Below, one piece after another: positions 1-12,935 of a stretch of DNA of 64,000 bases. This DNA is from Euonymus europaeus (Eukaryota; Streptophyta; Magnoliopsida; Celastrales; Celastraceae). The stretch is from assembly GCA_963580455.1 (NCBI GenBank), contig OY756964.1, forward strand, positions 5,394,001 to 5,458,000. Direction: 5' to 3'. Under the pieces are notes generated by a model. It saw only the letters and a list, made by a program, of their open reading frames with translations. It was not told the DNA's origin and made no database searches. A program made the position numbers and the translations under genes. Every line of letters starts with the position of its first letter. Within the stretch, counting starts at the first letter, position 1.

Positions 1-835
1 TGTGACTTCAACTCCTAGAGAGGTTAAGCAGTGTTGGCTTTCATTATACTAATAACATTTTTTTGTGGCAGCTCTATTCCAGATAATCAGGACTGCAACC
101 AGTGGTGGAGTGGCATAAGTAGATTTTGTGTGACGGCTTCAAATTCCTGCACAAAGTGTTTTGCTGTTAGTCATTAGAGAATCTAGAAATACTTTCAAGG
201 GATTGGTGATTACATGTATGATTGTGAAGAACACAGTTTATGAACAATGAGATGTTTTTTCATTTATCTTTATCATGTCTATCCTGTGATTTTGTGCAGA
301 AAGAGTCATAATTTGATACCAAGTAAAACAAATCTAAATCGCGGAATTAGTCAATAATTGCAAGCTGTGTGCAACATATACTGTCAACTGGGTGTTTCTA
401 GTTTGCTCGAGGTTTTTATAGATAATTCTTCGATTTCCTCCAGTCAGGATATTTCTCAGATCAGCTCTTCTCATGCATCCTGGTCTTGGGAATTCGCTCC
501 GTTCAGAACACTAAGTTAATAGTGGCTGAGCAAATGTTAGTCTTGGATGAAAAAGCTATACAGCTCTCTCTTTTTTTCCTTTCAAGACAAATGACAAGCA
601 GAGAGAAAAAAAAAAAAAGAGAACTTTCCAAATGACAAGTTATTCAGTAGATGTTTGTACAACAAATCAAGATGCGAGCAAGCATCATTGACTCTGTGCT
701 AACGTGTGCTTCAAGACAACAAAGAAAACCGGGCTAAAGACCAACCAACAGCCTAAAACTGGAACCAGGAAACTTAACCAAAAACCAGGACCGTGAGAAA
801 TATCATTATATCTGAGAAACAAATAGAAAGCCAGA
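1..835. other. 3' flank of the F-box gene, no gene seen
   Basis: The stretch lies downstream of the minus-strand F-box stop codon and should hold its 3' UTR. It has a short A-run near 606-619 and no convincing open frame, RNA gene or repeat. The window edge cuts whatever lies further left. Confidence 0.5.
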
Positions 836-3800
836 TCATGCCATGGCAGTCAGGCATGGGTAGAAAGCAGTGCCACAGGCAATCCACTGCCTCTTTTTCC
901 CGCGAGGTACCACACATCCTGGAACTTTGATCCATTCCTGGGTGATTACATTGTAAGTGACAAGTCGATTCATTTGTCTCGATCTCAATGACAACATGAG
1001 CAATCCTCTGTTGCCCAAGCAAGTCATCCTAATGTGCTTCCCATAAAAGTCCAAGCACCAGATATTTGGCATTCTGTCAACCTCCTTCCACAAGAGCGTC
1101 ATCTTCTGAAGCTCCCAGATACACACGCATGTAGCAGCATTCTTTGTCAGCAACCCCACAAGCATAATCCTGCCCTCGCACTCTGCTAGTGTATGATCAC
1201 TCAGATGCAACGGTACTGGGATTAAAAATTGCTTCCATACCCCAGTAACCATATCATAGGACAAAATACCTTCAGGGTTCAAACACAAGAAGTAAAGTGT
1301 GCTGCCAATAGAAATTGCTTGTGATCGAAAGTTCAGAGAGAGTGGTATTTTAATATTTGAAGGAATGCTTCCTGGTCGAGCCCAGGAGTTCTTCAATGAG
1401 TCATAAACTTCAAACTCCCCATCGCATCCAACCCACAGGATCTTGTAGCCTGTGTCAGCTGTGCTACCATTAAGAGTCATCCCAACAGCAACACGAGACC
1501 AGACCTCAACTGACCTGGCAGGCAACTCTTTAAGAGATTGAGTTAGAGGGTTGCAAACAAAAAAGTTTCTATGACCAATGTCAAGAAAGCACACTAAACC
1601 CCCAGCAGAAATAACTGGCAAAATGATCATCTTTGAAGGCAGAGAAGAAATGGTAGGATGGTGCCATTTCTTAGAGGAAGGATCATACATGGCTCCAGAG
1701 TTCACATTTTCATGAGTGATGGTGTAGAACCAGGGATTGGCTTGTGGAACTTGGGCAGAATGCTGAGAGAAACTCTGGGAATTCAGTAATGAATTCCATT
1801 GCCGACAAACAGAGCGAAAACGGAAAAATGTGGCAATGGGAAGTCTAGCAATGACAACTTCAAAAAGATCTGTCGGGAATTCTTTCCAAATATGTTCTTC
1901 CATAGCCTCCTCTGCATCAGGTAATTTTCCCCGGTACCTCTCTTTTCGAGATTTCTTAGAAGGTGTAGGTCTGCATGGCTCAAGATTCTTGAAATTTCCT
2001 GATTTACCGGCTGCCATCATGAGGCTGTAGTAATCATCTGCAGAGCTGTCATCCACATTGAAGCACAATCTGTGCACAAGTAAAGAATAATAATTTAATG
2101 CCTGAGTTGTTACCAGTTCCTTCTTTCATGCATATGTCGACTACAATTGGTCTGTGATAAAGCATGCAGAAAAACAGGCATATCAAGTTCAGTGAGCCTC
2201 TCAGTAGAACAATCCCGAGCAGGAAAATTCATATCAGATTATAAACCATTCCACGCAAGGACGGTTATGATACTGTAAAGTTTATCCCTCTAATATTTTT
2301 TTCTATCTCCTTTGTTGACTCTGGTGTTACTCTGTAATAAGAACTCCAGTGAGGCTAAACCTGACTAACTTATATAACAGCAGGTAATTTTAGCTATCTT
2401 AGTCAGCATCTTACTCAGTCTGGAACTAGTTTGACCAACACCCTACACATTAACTACTAGAGAAGCGTGCGAAAACAGTGTCTATTTCAAAATTGGAACA
2501 TGTGAGATAAGTATTTGAAACTTCAACAGCCTTAAGAGACTGCAGTTATACAATAATAATTATAAAAACCAAACTCCAGCACAAAATTTTTGTGGTTTTG
2601 GAGCAAGGTTTCACCCAACTATCACTAATAATCATCACGCAGACAGTATTGTAGTACAAAATTTGAAACGAGCGAAGTCTTGACACCATCCAATAGAATT
2701 TTTTCTGAAGGAAGCACTAAATAGAGAAAATTTGTAACACAGGATGATCAAAATGAGTGTTGCTAAAGCAGAACAACTGGAAGAAAAGAAGAAAAAAACA
2801 GGAGTTCAGCAAAGTATAGATGAAAGAACAAATGAACGTTTTACAGAAAATCCAAAAGTTGCGAATCATTGCACATAATTCATAAATGTGAAATTATCAG
2901 ATAGTAAGAACTTTATTGGTCTATTCATCAGCAATGGAAAAGGAACCATCAAAAAAACTATATATGTAGCACAAAAATGAAACAAAACAAAATTTAAAAA
3001 CTAATAAGAAACACAATGACAAAATTAAAATGAAAGCATATATGCAAAACAAAAGAAGCTTTGTCAGAAGCATTAAATACTAAGTAGGAATTAAACATAG
3101 AAACTTAGATGATCAAATAAATATCATGTTATGAACTTATGATGCTTTCAAGAGTTTCAGACACATTCCCAACATCTAGAACATATATACTATAGCAATG
3201 AAACCCAAGCGTTTTGGACTAGATTTGAAGACGCGCTGTGGCCAAACGGCCCAAAATAATTTTCATGAACCAATGAAGTGCATTCTAATCTACTTTTCTA
3301 ACGGATTCAAGTATCTGATGCAAAACGTACGAGAAAAAGGTTTTGATGATGCCAACGACGATGACTACTCCATTTCTTTTTTGCGCTACTACTTCAAATT
3401 AAAAGACCAAAATGTTGTCCGAAAACCAAATATTGGAAAATCAACTAATGTTCCGTTTGTTTGGAGGAAAACCAACCTCTTGAAAATGTTTTCCTAACTT
3501 TATAATGTTTGGAGAAAATAAAATAAAATCAGTCAAACAAAATTTATAATAAGTCAACTCATAATAAGAGTTTTAAGATGGAAAACAACTTCCCTTATAC
3601 TCCTTGGGAAGTTATTTTCCTCATAGCATTAAAATATCATTAAGAATTTTTTTTTCAATGTATACATGAGAACAACAATGAACTAAATTAAAATTATATC
3701 TTTTATACATAATACTACATATATATAAAAGATACAATATATATATATATATATATTAAAATTGAGGTCCTAAAATGAAGTTAAAATGAGGTTCTAACTT

Positions 3801-5170
3801 TGGGGTCCAAAATTTTTTATAAAAAAATTATAATTATAGTTTTACAATCCAACAATATTTCTTTTGTTTTCAAAACAAAAATCAATTTCATCATAAATGA
3901 AAAATTATTTGTTTTGAGTTTACATCTAACAGTCTAGAATTTCACCAAACAATGAAAAATATTAGCAATTTTTTTCCAAACACTAGAAATTAGTTGTTTT
4001 TTCCATGAATTCTTTTTCTTTAAGATATATTTTCCATGAGATGTTGATTTTACTCCAAACAAACGGAGCATAAGTAGGCAGTCACAAAACCAGTTCACAA
4101 GTTCATTGGCAAGGGCATTAAACTAGTGGAAACAAAAAGGATTTGATCATTTTGTAGTTTGTTCGTCATTATACATAACTGTAACGAAGCCAAGTGTGCC
4201 TGCCTGACCCATGGACAAGGCTGATCTCCTGAGTGAAATTTACAAATAACCACAAAGTAAATCTTGTGTATTAGTTCGTGAACCAAAGCTTACAAGAAAT
4301 TTTCCGATGACTCATTGCCAGATGCAATCCTCTATTGTTCTTTCCAAAGTCACATGATTGGCATGGAAGTTACAATACATATTTCCTTAAACCAAAAACT
4401 AGATGCACTTCAAGTGCTAGAGGAAATTCTCATTCCATAATCCAACACAGCCCCAACACAGACGAACAGTTTAATACAGGAAATTCTCAGGCCACAAACC
4501 CAATATAACCAATATCTAGAACAACAGTTGATAAATCCAAAAAGAGTAGGCGGCAAAGACGCAAAAAGAAAAGAAAATTAGAACATCAAAAGCACTTCTG
4601 TATCACCAAAGACAAATCATAATAATAAACAAAATGACAAAATGAGGATCAAATTGCGCTACGTAAGATCAAATATATCAGCCAACAGATACAATGCAAC
4701 AGAAACATGCATTTAGTTGTAACAACATAATGCATTTAATTTCAACTGCAACGGCACGCTGCCCCCAAATTCTTCAGTAGCACAACAAGACAATCAAAGA
4801 TCACCAAACTCCGCCAAAATATTCACCATCATTATACCTAATTTCGTTAAAAACATCACAAAAACACCAAACAAACGGAAAAAAGAAATCGCGAATTTTC
4901 AGAGTAAAAAAAAACGCACTTAGCAAAGGTAAGAACCGGGATGACATAAAAGGATCGCTCAAAGCGATCTTCAGAAAGAAAGAAAGAGAGAGCGATTGGC
5001 GCACTTGAGAGAATAAGATATAGAGAAGAAGAAACAGACCTGTCACGGTGTTGGTGATGGAGGTCGATGAACGGCTGATGGCGAAAGTGAAAAGGTGGAG
5101 GCGAACCGTAGAAATGTAAGAAGTCATGAAGCTGAGAGACGAGCTGCCTGAGCATGGCCAGCTCATCCAT
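836..5170 (-). CDS. F-box protein, At5g15710-like, two exons
   Basis: Probable substrate-recognition subunit of an SCF (SKP1-CUL1-F-box) ubiquitin ligase. Exon 1 is 5170..5040 and exon 2 is 2069..836, giving 1,365 nt and 454 aa. The donor after 5040 reads CAG|GTCTG and the acceptor before 2069 reads GCACAG; the junction rebuilds one Arg codon and keeps the frame. ATG 5170 is the first Met after an in-frame upstream TAG. The F-box is at about residues 105-145 (core FPTDLFEVVIARLP, then FRFRSVCRQWNSLL). The rest is a kelch-like region with motifs such as GGLVCFLDIGHRN, CVCIWELQKMTLLWKEVDRM and an RGKKRQWIACGTAF end, which as recalled closely match Arabidopsis At5g15710 (about 448 aa). A model using only the large open frame would start at a false Met inside the intron (2077) and lose the 44-residue N-terminus. 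Substrate unknown. Confidence 0.9.
2070..5039 (-). other. 2.97-kb intron of the F-box gene
   Basis: The intron is AT-rich, with a short TA microsatellite near 3735-3756 and a MITE-like element at 3449-4069. The open frame at 3198-3497 has no recognisable domain and is not called as a gene. Confidence 0.8.
3449..4069. mobile_element. MITE-like element in the F-box intron
   Basis: The ends are inverted copies of each other: the left end begins TTCCGTTTGTTTGGAG (3451) and the reverse complement of the right end reads TGCTCCGTTTGTTTGGAG (ending 4070). The similarity continues inward with gaps. There is no coding capacity, and the interior is AT-rich. I could not fix a target duplication, so the superfamily is undetermined. 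Confidence 0.65.
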
Positions 5171-7170
5171 ACCCCGCACCGCCCCACCTCCCTACCTGAG
5201 TACCCTCTTCTTCTTCCCCCTTCCTTTCTCCCTCTCTTCTCTCTCTTTATGGTTCTCCCTCTGTCGCTACGGTTACCCACTCATATTCTTCCACGTCAGC
5301 TACGGCCCCATCAAGTTTTCGCTCTTCTTGTTTGTAAATTACGCTCTCACCCGCAACCAATTTTCCCAGATTGCCCTTCGTTTCTCCGTGGCTAACATTA
5401 CCAAGTCATTCAATTCATTAATAAATTTTAAAGTAATTATACACTTATTTGGTCTCAAAATAATTATTATGCTATGAGTGATCATTATTTATAATTAAAT
5501 TTTAGGGCGAGACCTAATTGCATGATATCACGGATTTCAAGTAATTGAATTCACGAGCTAGATTGTATATAATTTTGAATTCTGAGCTCAAGTCTCATTC
5601 TCTTATTTTTATTCAAATTTTTTTTTTGATAATCATTGTTGGAAGCCTAAGGGATAGAACCATAGGTGTCTCAACGTCTCGACGATGAGACTAGACGGGC
5701 GGCCGTCTAGGATTTCCTAATCCTTAGGGCCCAATATTTTTTAAAAAAATTAGTCCAATAATACTCACTTTATTACAACTTATAAATAGAAAAATAACCC
5801 ATTAAGCTCTTTTTAACTTTTAAGGAGGTTCCATTTTTTAGAGCGGTCTTTGAATCCTTTCAAGATTGAGGTACGTTATTGGGTAGAACTTTGGAAGCCT
5901 GGAAGGGCATTGAAGTAAAAGTGGCACGTTTTAGGTATATGATTCCTTCATTCTACAAAATGGAATATTTGCATGTCAAGCTCCATACACGTGTGCGTGT
6001 GTGCGCAATGCTTTATTTATGGTCAAGGAGACCATACCAATCCAAAGACCTTTTGAGTTTTTTCTTTTGCCTTGATCAACGGCTGAGATTTAATCTCTCC
6101 AGGTTCTTTCATGGAACGCCGGCCTCGCTGTAATTTATATTTTTCATCTCATTTTAGTTGTTCCTTCATTTTTTTACACAGTTTAAAAAAGTAGAATATT
6201 TGCTAAATGAAATTTTACACATTATTTTTTATTTTATTTTTTAAAAGATATGAATATTTTTTATCAAAATTACAAATCAAATGTATATTTTTGTATAAAA
6301 AATAGAATATTTCCAATTTACGTTTAACAGTTCATAATTTTCGTGTTTATTCCCTCATTCTTTCTCCTTACTTTTATTCCACGCACACCGCGTGATCGTC
6401 CAACCACTTTTTTTTATCATGATTTTGTTAGAAATAGAATTACGGACTTTGATGCCTTTCTTTTAGGTCAAATTTCAGAGGGGTCCTCCATTGACTAGTC
6501 ATCAATGATCCCTCCCTTTAATTTCTAATTTATGGGAAGGAAATGATTTTACTTGAACACGATTACAGTCACCGATCATCTCTTTTAATTAATATTTAAG
6601 AATTATTTTTGATGGTAATAATGCTCTACTTACTCCAAGCGGTGGCAGGACCATAAATTTTAGAAGGGGTGAGGAGTTCTTGAAATTTTTTCTCGGAGTT
6701 ATTTATCAAAAATTAACAACAACAAAAAAACTATTTATTGAAAATTGATAGGAACGGAGCAAATATTTATATAATCATTAAATTACACATCACAAATTAA
6801 GAAAACGTACAATATTCAATATAACAAAAACAATCAGTTGTGTTCAACGATATTTTATTGAGTAGCAAATCATCTATACTCAAGTCTGAACTACAAGTCT
6901 TATCATTTATCAATCTCTGTTTCGATATGAATAATCATGAAATTTGCAAGAAACTCATCCTTGGTTATGTTTCGAAATCTAATTTTAATAAGTTTTGTAG
7001 AATAAAATGTCATTTATGTAGTAATAGTAGACAGTGAAATAACTAACACAAGATGCATACTATTATGTCATTTAAATAACCATCATGTAATTAATATTAT
7101 CATCGTGACACCAATTAATAAAAGCCAATTAATTTTTTTATAAATAGTATAAAAAAATAAAGTAAAAATT
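5171..7170. other. F-box promoter side and AT-rich intergenic DNA
   Basis: The first about 230 bp (5171-5400) is pyrimidine-rich and likely holds the 5' UTR and promoter of the F-box gene. Beyond it the DNA is AT-rich. A motif near 6640-6690 resembles the conserved ends of degraded plant transposons, but no partner end was found. No credible gene. Confidence 0.5.
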
Positions 7171-8290
7171 TGTGGGTGGGGAATATCTCGTCAAAAATGT
7201 TTTAGAACCCAACTTTTATTAGCCCAAATCAACCCAAGTCTACATGGCACTACATGTTGGTGTGCCATGTTGGACTTTTTTAAAAATATATTTTTATTTA
7301 TTTTTTTTATAAACGAAACTTTAAAACGTTTTATCTCTCAAAATACATGTTAGATTTCAAAAAAAATTACATATTCGAACTCAGCGTGTAAAACTCTTTC
7401 TAATAAGACCCATTGTCGATAGTTTTTATCGCGTTTTTCAATTACATTATTTTTAAAAATAATGTAATTCATATATATTATGTTTAAAGTGTTTATTCGA
7501 GCTGAAATTTTATTATATTATGATAGTATAATATATATTCATTATTTTTTTGTCTTTTTATTGAAATTACGTTGAGTATATGAACCTGTCAGAGTATAAT
7601 AGTTAGGACCCTAAGGTTTAGCACTTGAGACATTTATGATTTTGTAGTACATTCGTCGAGGTTTAGTGAATATGAGTCTTTTAGGTTATAAAATTGAAAT
7701 TCGATACACGAGCCCGTTAGGGTTTAGCGAATCCGTTCCCCTTGGGGTTTATAACACTTATTGTTTGGATTACAGCATGAAAATCCGATACATGATCCCG
7801 TTAGGGTTTAGCGAATCCGTTCCTCTTAGGGTTTAACATTTATTGTTTAGGTTATAGTATGAAAATCCGATATACGAGCTCATATCGGTACCTATAAATA
7901 AACACTAGAAACTACATAATCAACATATTAGTACAAAAAAAACAATGTAATTAAAGACAATGTAATTAAAAACAATGTAATTAAGAATGAGTGATTAAAA
8001 TCTATCGATGATAGATCTTGTTGGATAGATCTTTACTTGCTGATTATGGATACGTAATTTTTTTTGAAATCTAATATGTATTTTAAGAGATAAAATGTTT
8101 TAAAATTTTGTTTAAGAAAATAAAAATAAAAATATGTGCTGTGAGTTTTTCAAATGAGATATTTTATTTTTTAAAATTTTAATTTTTCATGTCATTTGCT
8201 TACAAAGCATGCCATGTAGACTTGGGTTCATTGTTGGGTTACAAAACTTGGGCTATTTAACACTACTCATATCTCCCACCACACTAACTC
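7171..8290. mobile_element. Non-autonomous DNA element with long inverted ends (MULE-like)
   Basis: About 7175-7480 and 8040-8288 are imperfect inverted copies. The left end reads GTGGGTGGGGAATATCTC and the reverse complement of the right end GTGGTGGGAGATATGAG. Shared blocks include AACCCAAGTCTACATGGCA near 7230 and the inverse near 8215. Long inverted ends without a transposase suggest a Mutator-like non-autonomous element; this is an inference, as no 9-bp target duplication could be fixed. The interior holds an 88-bp-period direct repeat at about 7690-7880 built on GTTAGGGTTTAGCGAATCCG. A related relic lies at about 45400-45660. Confidence 0.65.
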
Positions 8291-8930
8291 CAACAAGATA
8301 CATTCAACAATGAGGTCTTCGCCTAATGGTAGTTACTCTTTCGAATAAGTTGAAGCTTGAGAATATTCATACTCCTTAGAAACAACTAACTAATTAAAAT
8401 CAATATTAATTATATATAAAAAAGAATGGCGTGGAGTGTAATTTGGAGAAGACGAGAGAACAAAAATGTAAAGAGAAAGTAATGATTATGTAGAGAGGCT
8501 TAAAGTTAAGGTAATATGGAATGGGTTTTTGATTTAATGATTAGGTTTGTGAAAAACCAAGTAAGGGTTTGTGCATAATCATTCCATTCCATCTCTCTCT
8601 CTAGGGAAGAGAATGCTTTGATTTTTGGGTGGTGGGTTATAATATTATGCATCATCATGGCTCATGATGATCATCGTTCATCATCAATAATCATGGATTC
8701 CCTTCTTTTACGTGTGCATTCCATTTGCTTTCTTGAATCTAAGAGACCTTTAATTCTCGGTTGATTTGATTGATTCACCTTTAAGTGGCATTTGGGTCCC
8801 TTTTTTTTGTTTTTGGATACCATGAAAAGTGATCATCTCTAAATTTGAGTGAATTATTAAGGTCTGCTTGGATGGGAGGTTAAGGAGGGGTGGGAAGAAT
8901 TCCCTCTTTGGATTGAGAGGGAGAAAATAT
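8291..8930. other. AT-rich intergenic DNA
   Basis: No gene or clear repeat boundary is visible. Confidence 0.4.
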
Positions 8931-9793
8931 TTAGTGATATCAGCACATAACGTCACCTTAAGTGCCGACGTGGTGTGCATTATCCACTCAATATGCGACA
9001 CGTGTCATTGAATATTCCCGTTAAAACTCTACCCTCTTCTTCTACTTCCTCCACTTCATAATTCAAAATTGCATATCAACTTCTGGGACAAGATTTTTGA
9101 TAATTTCGGACTTTCTTCATTTGAACATGTGATAACAATGAACAACACTAGCTTATGGGTCAGCGGTGTACGCCTACCAATCGACTTAAACCCAAAAATC
9201 ATTTCCTTATTTTATGATTTTTGGGAATAAAGAGGTGGAATGGACATTGGAAGAATTTGGTTTTTTTTTCTTTCTTCTTCCATTTCTATGTTGGTTTCTT
9301 CTTGTACAATGGAAGATCCATTTCAGTTAATTTGATTTTAGCAAACTGAAAAAATCCATCTATAAAGTGGTCGAAACTTCTTCATTTTCCTAACCAAGAA
9401 AAAAATGAAAAAATTCGTCGCCCCTAGATTATGTCTGATTTGGAGTTGGCTTCCTTTGGGTTTGCTTCTCACAAGAGATTGATTCAATTCATGAATCATT
9501 AGACACCAATCATTAAGCTATTGTCTTAGGAGAAGCTCTATGATCAAAGCAATTAAGCAAGGTATGCATTTTCGCATCTTCCCCGATCAGATCCCTCGCG
9601 ATTGCCTTGGGGAACGGATTTGGATGTGCCACTGCTCATTTCGGCTGGATCTTGGTGGGGTTGGGTAAAGGAGAGAAGGAGGAAGAATCATTTTGTGATT
9701 GAGATCTAATGTGACACATGTCATGTATTGAGTGAATCATGGCACCACGTCAGCATGGTAACGTGGTGCACTGATACCTCAAAATATTTTCTC
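8931..9793. mobile_element. MITE-like element with about 95-bp inverted ends
   Basis: The left arm (about 8931-9024) and the reverse complement of the right arm (9793-9697) both begin GAGAAAATATTT and share blocks such as GACGTGGTG and CACTCAATA in the same order. By eye the arms are about three-quarters identical. The roughly 670-bp interior codes for nothing recognisable. The family could not be named. Confidence 0.7.
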
Positions 9794-10189
9794 AGGGAGA
9801 ACAGGGTAGATGAAGGGGGTTCGTTGCTGTCCCTTTCTTTCATATTGAGTGTGGAGGAAGAAGAGAGAGGAGGCTACTCCGCCTGAAGTTACTCTCATTT
9901 TCGATTGGATAATTTTGTAACTAACTAAAAATATATATATATAGATAGTGTGCGCGCCGATGTAACATACACAGAAAATAACATACAGCGAGAGAAAGAA
10001 ATGTGAGAGTCCTTGCGTAAAAAAAAGGTGTAGAAATCGAACTTTATCGGAGTCCATAATCAAAGTGCCAAGGCAGGTAGGTAGTGGTGCGGGTGGCTCA
10101 GGGAGTGTGCATAGCGTGGGCTTCGTGTGGTATTGAGCTGTGAGGGTATATATGTAAATGTCTATTTTTTTAATCCCCTCCCCTAGTAA
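9794..10189. other. Spacer between two MITE-like elements
   Basis: Intergenic. The open frame at 9779-10063 (minus) is overlapped by the element end and has no domain. No gene called. Confidence 0.4.
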
Positions 10190-10660
10190 AGGCGTGTTTG
10201 TATTGAGGGAATCTAATGAAGAGAAGGGGAGAGAAACTTATTAAGAGAATGGGAGATATATATATTTTTCTCTTCCCTTGTTTGGGTATGTTAAAAAAAT
10301 AAAAGAATGAATTTGTCAATTCTCTTGTTTGTATAGTTATCACAAGAGAAAAGAAATGAAAAAATGATTTAATTTATTAATTTATTATTATTTTTAAGTT
10401 AAAATATTATGTATAAGGGCAAAATAGAATTTCACTTATAAATAACTTAATTTTCATTTCTCTTCCCTCCAAATGATCCCATTTTTTGGAGTAAACATTT
10501 TATTTTAACAAAAAAATTAGACAATTCTTTCCATTAATTCTCTCAAAATCTCTTCCTTTATTTTTTTTCTAACATATCCAAGCAACTGAATTAGAAGGAA
10601 TATCATTCCTCTTCTCTTCCCTTCCCCTCAAATCCCTCAATTCAAACATACTCCAACTCT
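10190..10660. mobile_element. MITE-like element, purine-rich inverted ends
   Basis: The left end around 10192 (GTGTTTGTATTGAGGGA, then GAAGAGAAGGGGAGAGAA) is matched in inverse near 10620-10658 (reverse complement TATGTTTGAATTGAGGGA, then GGGAAGAGAAGAG). The interior is AT-rich and non-coding. Confidence 0.6.
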
Positions 10661-12667
10661 ACATTCTCCCTATAAAGTGAGTACAAAATTTTCCCTCTCA
10701 TACAACTCCCTCACTCAACTTCCCCATCTCACTTGACTCTTTCCTGCCCCAATTCAAGCATGTCCTTAATGCAACTTTCTTTTGGCTCTAATGAAGTGGG
10801 CTTGGGTAAGGGCAGCAATATCCGTGAAGCCCATGATAGGCATTTTAGATTATGTAACATTTGGGTCGGGTACCCAAACAAACCCCTAAGTACTCTCATT
10901 AATTGGACTTGTTCTTCTTGGGCTGATACAGAAATAATGGATTTTTGGGCCTGAGCTTTGGCATGGACCCAAAGGGCCTTGCAAATGTTTAGTTGCAAGT
11001 GAACTTCAATAGTAGCATAAAATAAAAAATTACATTTTTAAATTATATTTGGAAAAGATCATGAGAAGATTATCCAAATTGCTAAATTATATTTATAACA
11101 ATTTTATTTTCAAAAGTGAAACCTAGCTAGTGGTATATAATAATAAATAATGATCACAGATTCTCTAATTGGTTAACATGAGAGAACTAAAAACCTAGGA
11201 CATTAAATTTATTGACCTTAATTCTTTGAAGTCAAGAATAATATGCTAACATTAACCAATCAATTGTAAATATTATTTTCATCAAACGACATTCCGCTAG
11301 TCGTTTAGCCTTTCTCATTTAGGGATGACAACGAGGCGGGGTCATATCATGGTTGCCCCATCCCCACCTCTCCCCCCATATTCTGTTCGTGTCCCTCACT
11401 TTTGGGAAATTTCTTTGCCCCATCCCCGTCCCAAAGTAGTCTGATGATGCTCTGCCCGGAAATTCAAAAATATATTCAAGCACAATATTAATTTAAATAA
11501 AGAAGTCTCATACAATTATACAACATCGAACTTTAAAATGCTACATAATCAAACAACAAACAAAGAAATATAACTTATATAAATATATAATTAAATATGA
11601 GCAACTTGAGTTGCTAAAATCAATAAATTGTTTATGTTCTTAAGTTTTTTTTTTTTTTTTAAAAAAAGAACTACACGTAACCTTTCATGTTGGGAAAGCA
11701 CAAATGCTTGAAATGGTTTTAATGTACAATAGAATGTTAGTCTGTGATACATGCATAATATGTATATGTATGTTTTTTTCCACTAAGGGAAGGATGAGTG
11801 GCTCAAACTCAAGGTTTAAAATTATATACGACTTAATTCGTCAACTGAGCTACTCAAGATTTGTATATGTATATGTATTTGTGTATTGAAAAGCTCTTGT
11901 GACAATGCATTAAGTTTTGACGTAATTTTTTATGTAGGTGAGATGATAAATTTATGCTCACATGAACCCGTCAAAATTTAGACTTGTACGTATCGAATGT
12001 TCGTATGAAAAGGGAATTGGTTGTTGCTCCTTCATGTTTATTTTTTATTTAGTAATCTTGTACTTAGCATAAATTTTTGATTTATTTTTAATTGATGTTT
12101 ATTTGTTAATTCTGTTTGTTTGTTAATTCGTTTATAATGATAGGACAACATAGGAAAACTTGCAATTATACTGCAATTACATACAATAAAATGTTGTTTA
12201 TCCTTTCGTTTTCTCTTTAAAAAAAACTCTATTTTTCTCATTCTTCGCTATATTTATTCCTTTTTCTACTCCTTCCAAATGCAGGATAAGAGCAACATCG
12301 ATGGTTCATATTTGTTGGGCCAATAAATTGTATTTTGGGTTTCACTTTTATTATATAAAATTCAAACCATACACATCTTTCAATACAATCAAATCATCAA
12401 AACAAAAATTCATAAATATTTTTTTCTTTCAATTTTAGTTAAACCAACAACTTTTCTATCCTTCATATTATCCCTATTAAATTTATAGCAAAATCAATAC
12501 TAGGTTCCACATTTATTACAAGTCACATACTTATCAATATCACCAAAACACATATTCCAATACAGATACATCAGCAAAACATGTCTCACAATATAACCAC
12601 ATTAACAAAAACACACATTTTCACACAATTTTTTGACCCAGGAAAATGCAACTATTGTGGTTGCTCT
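10661..12667. other. Intergenic DNA with degraded repeats
   Basis: AT-rich. A GC-rich island at about 11320-11460 (CCCCATCCCC-type motif) looks like a degraded transposon piece. The block at about 12300-12600 resembles 44690-44950 and 48460-48540, indicating a dispersed repeat. No supported gene. Confidence 0.45.
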
Positions 12668-12935
12668 AACCCTAGGGGGTTACAAGTTTTTTTTATATCA
12701 ATTGAGGTCCTCTCTTCACCACCCCCATGGGGATGGTCAATAGGATTCATAACCACTCCTCTTGCTGTAGGACGCTTACCCAACCACCATTTAAATTTGG
12801 CTTTAACCGAACTTTTCTGGTTCACTCCAACATTCCCTACTTGTCCGACTATTGTTGAACAGTGTTTGGATATCAAAAGGACCTCCCTATAAGGTAATTT
12901 TAATGTGCCCGATCTCCTACCCCTCTTTTTCAAAT
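12668..12935 (-). pseudogene. rpl2: Chloroplast rpl2 fragment in nuclear DNA (NUPT)
   Basis: Minus-strand translation shows the plastid ribosomal protein L2 C-terminal region: [33 protein letters not shown]. The flanking TLKLP..EV.LISK.CS order also matches plastid rpl2 exon 2. The nucleotides also agree closely with plastid rpl2, with many substitutions and decay after the HPHGGG loop. It lacks the N-terminal half, has no start and cannot be functional. The right end joins directly to ycf2, although in the plastid rpl23 and trnI-CAU lie between. A transferred mitochondrial rpl2 is less likely because the neighbour is plastid ycf2. Confidence 0.85.

Noticed and set aside
774..1022. Short minus-strand frame below the F-box stop
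   Set aside because: It is a different frame within the F-box coding strand and has no domain.
4801..5477. Several overlapping frames around the F-box first exon
   Set aside because: They are shadow or antisense frames of exon 1 and its pyrimidine-rich leader; only the 5170-5040 exon splices in phase.
12581..12892. 103-codon plus-strand frame
   Set aside because: It is antisense to the rpl2 plastid fragment and has no independent support.
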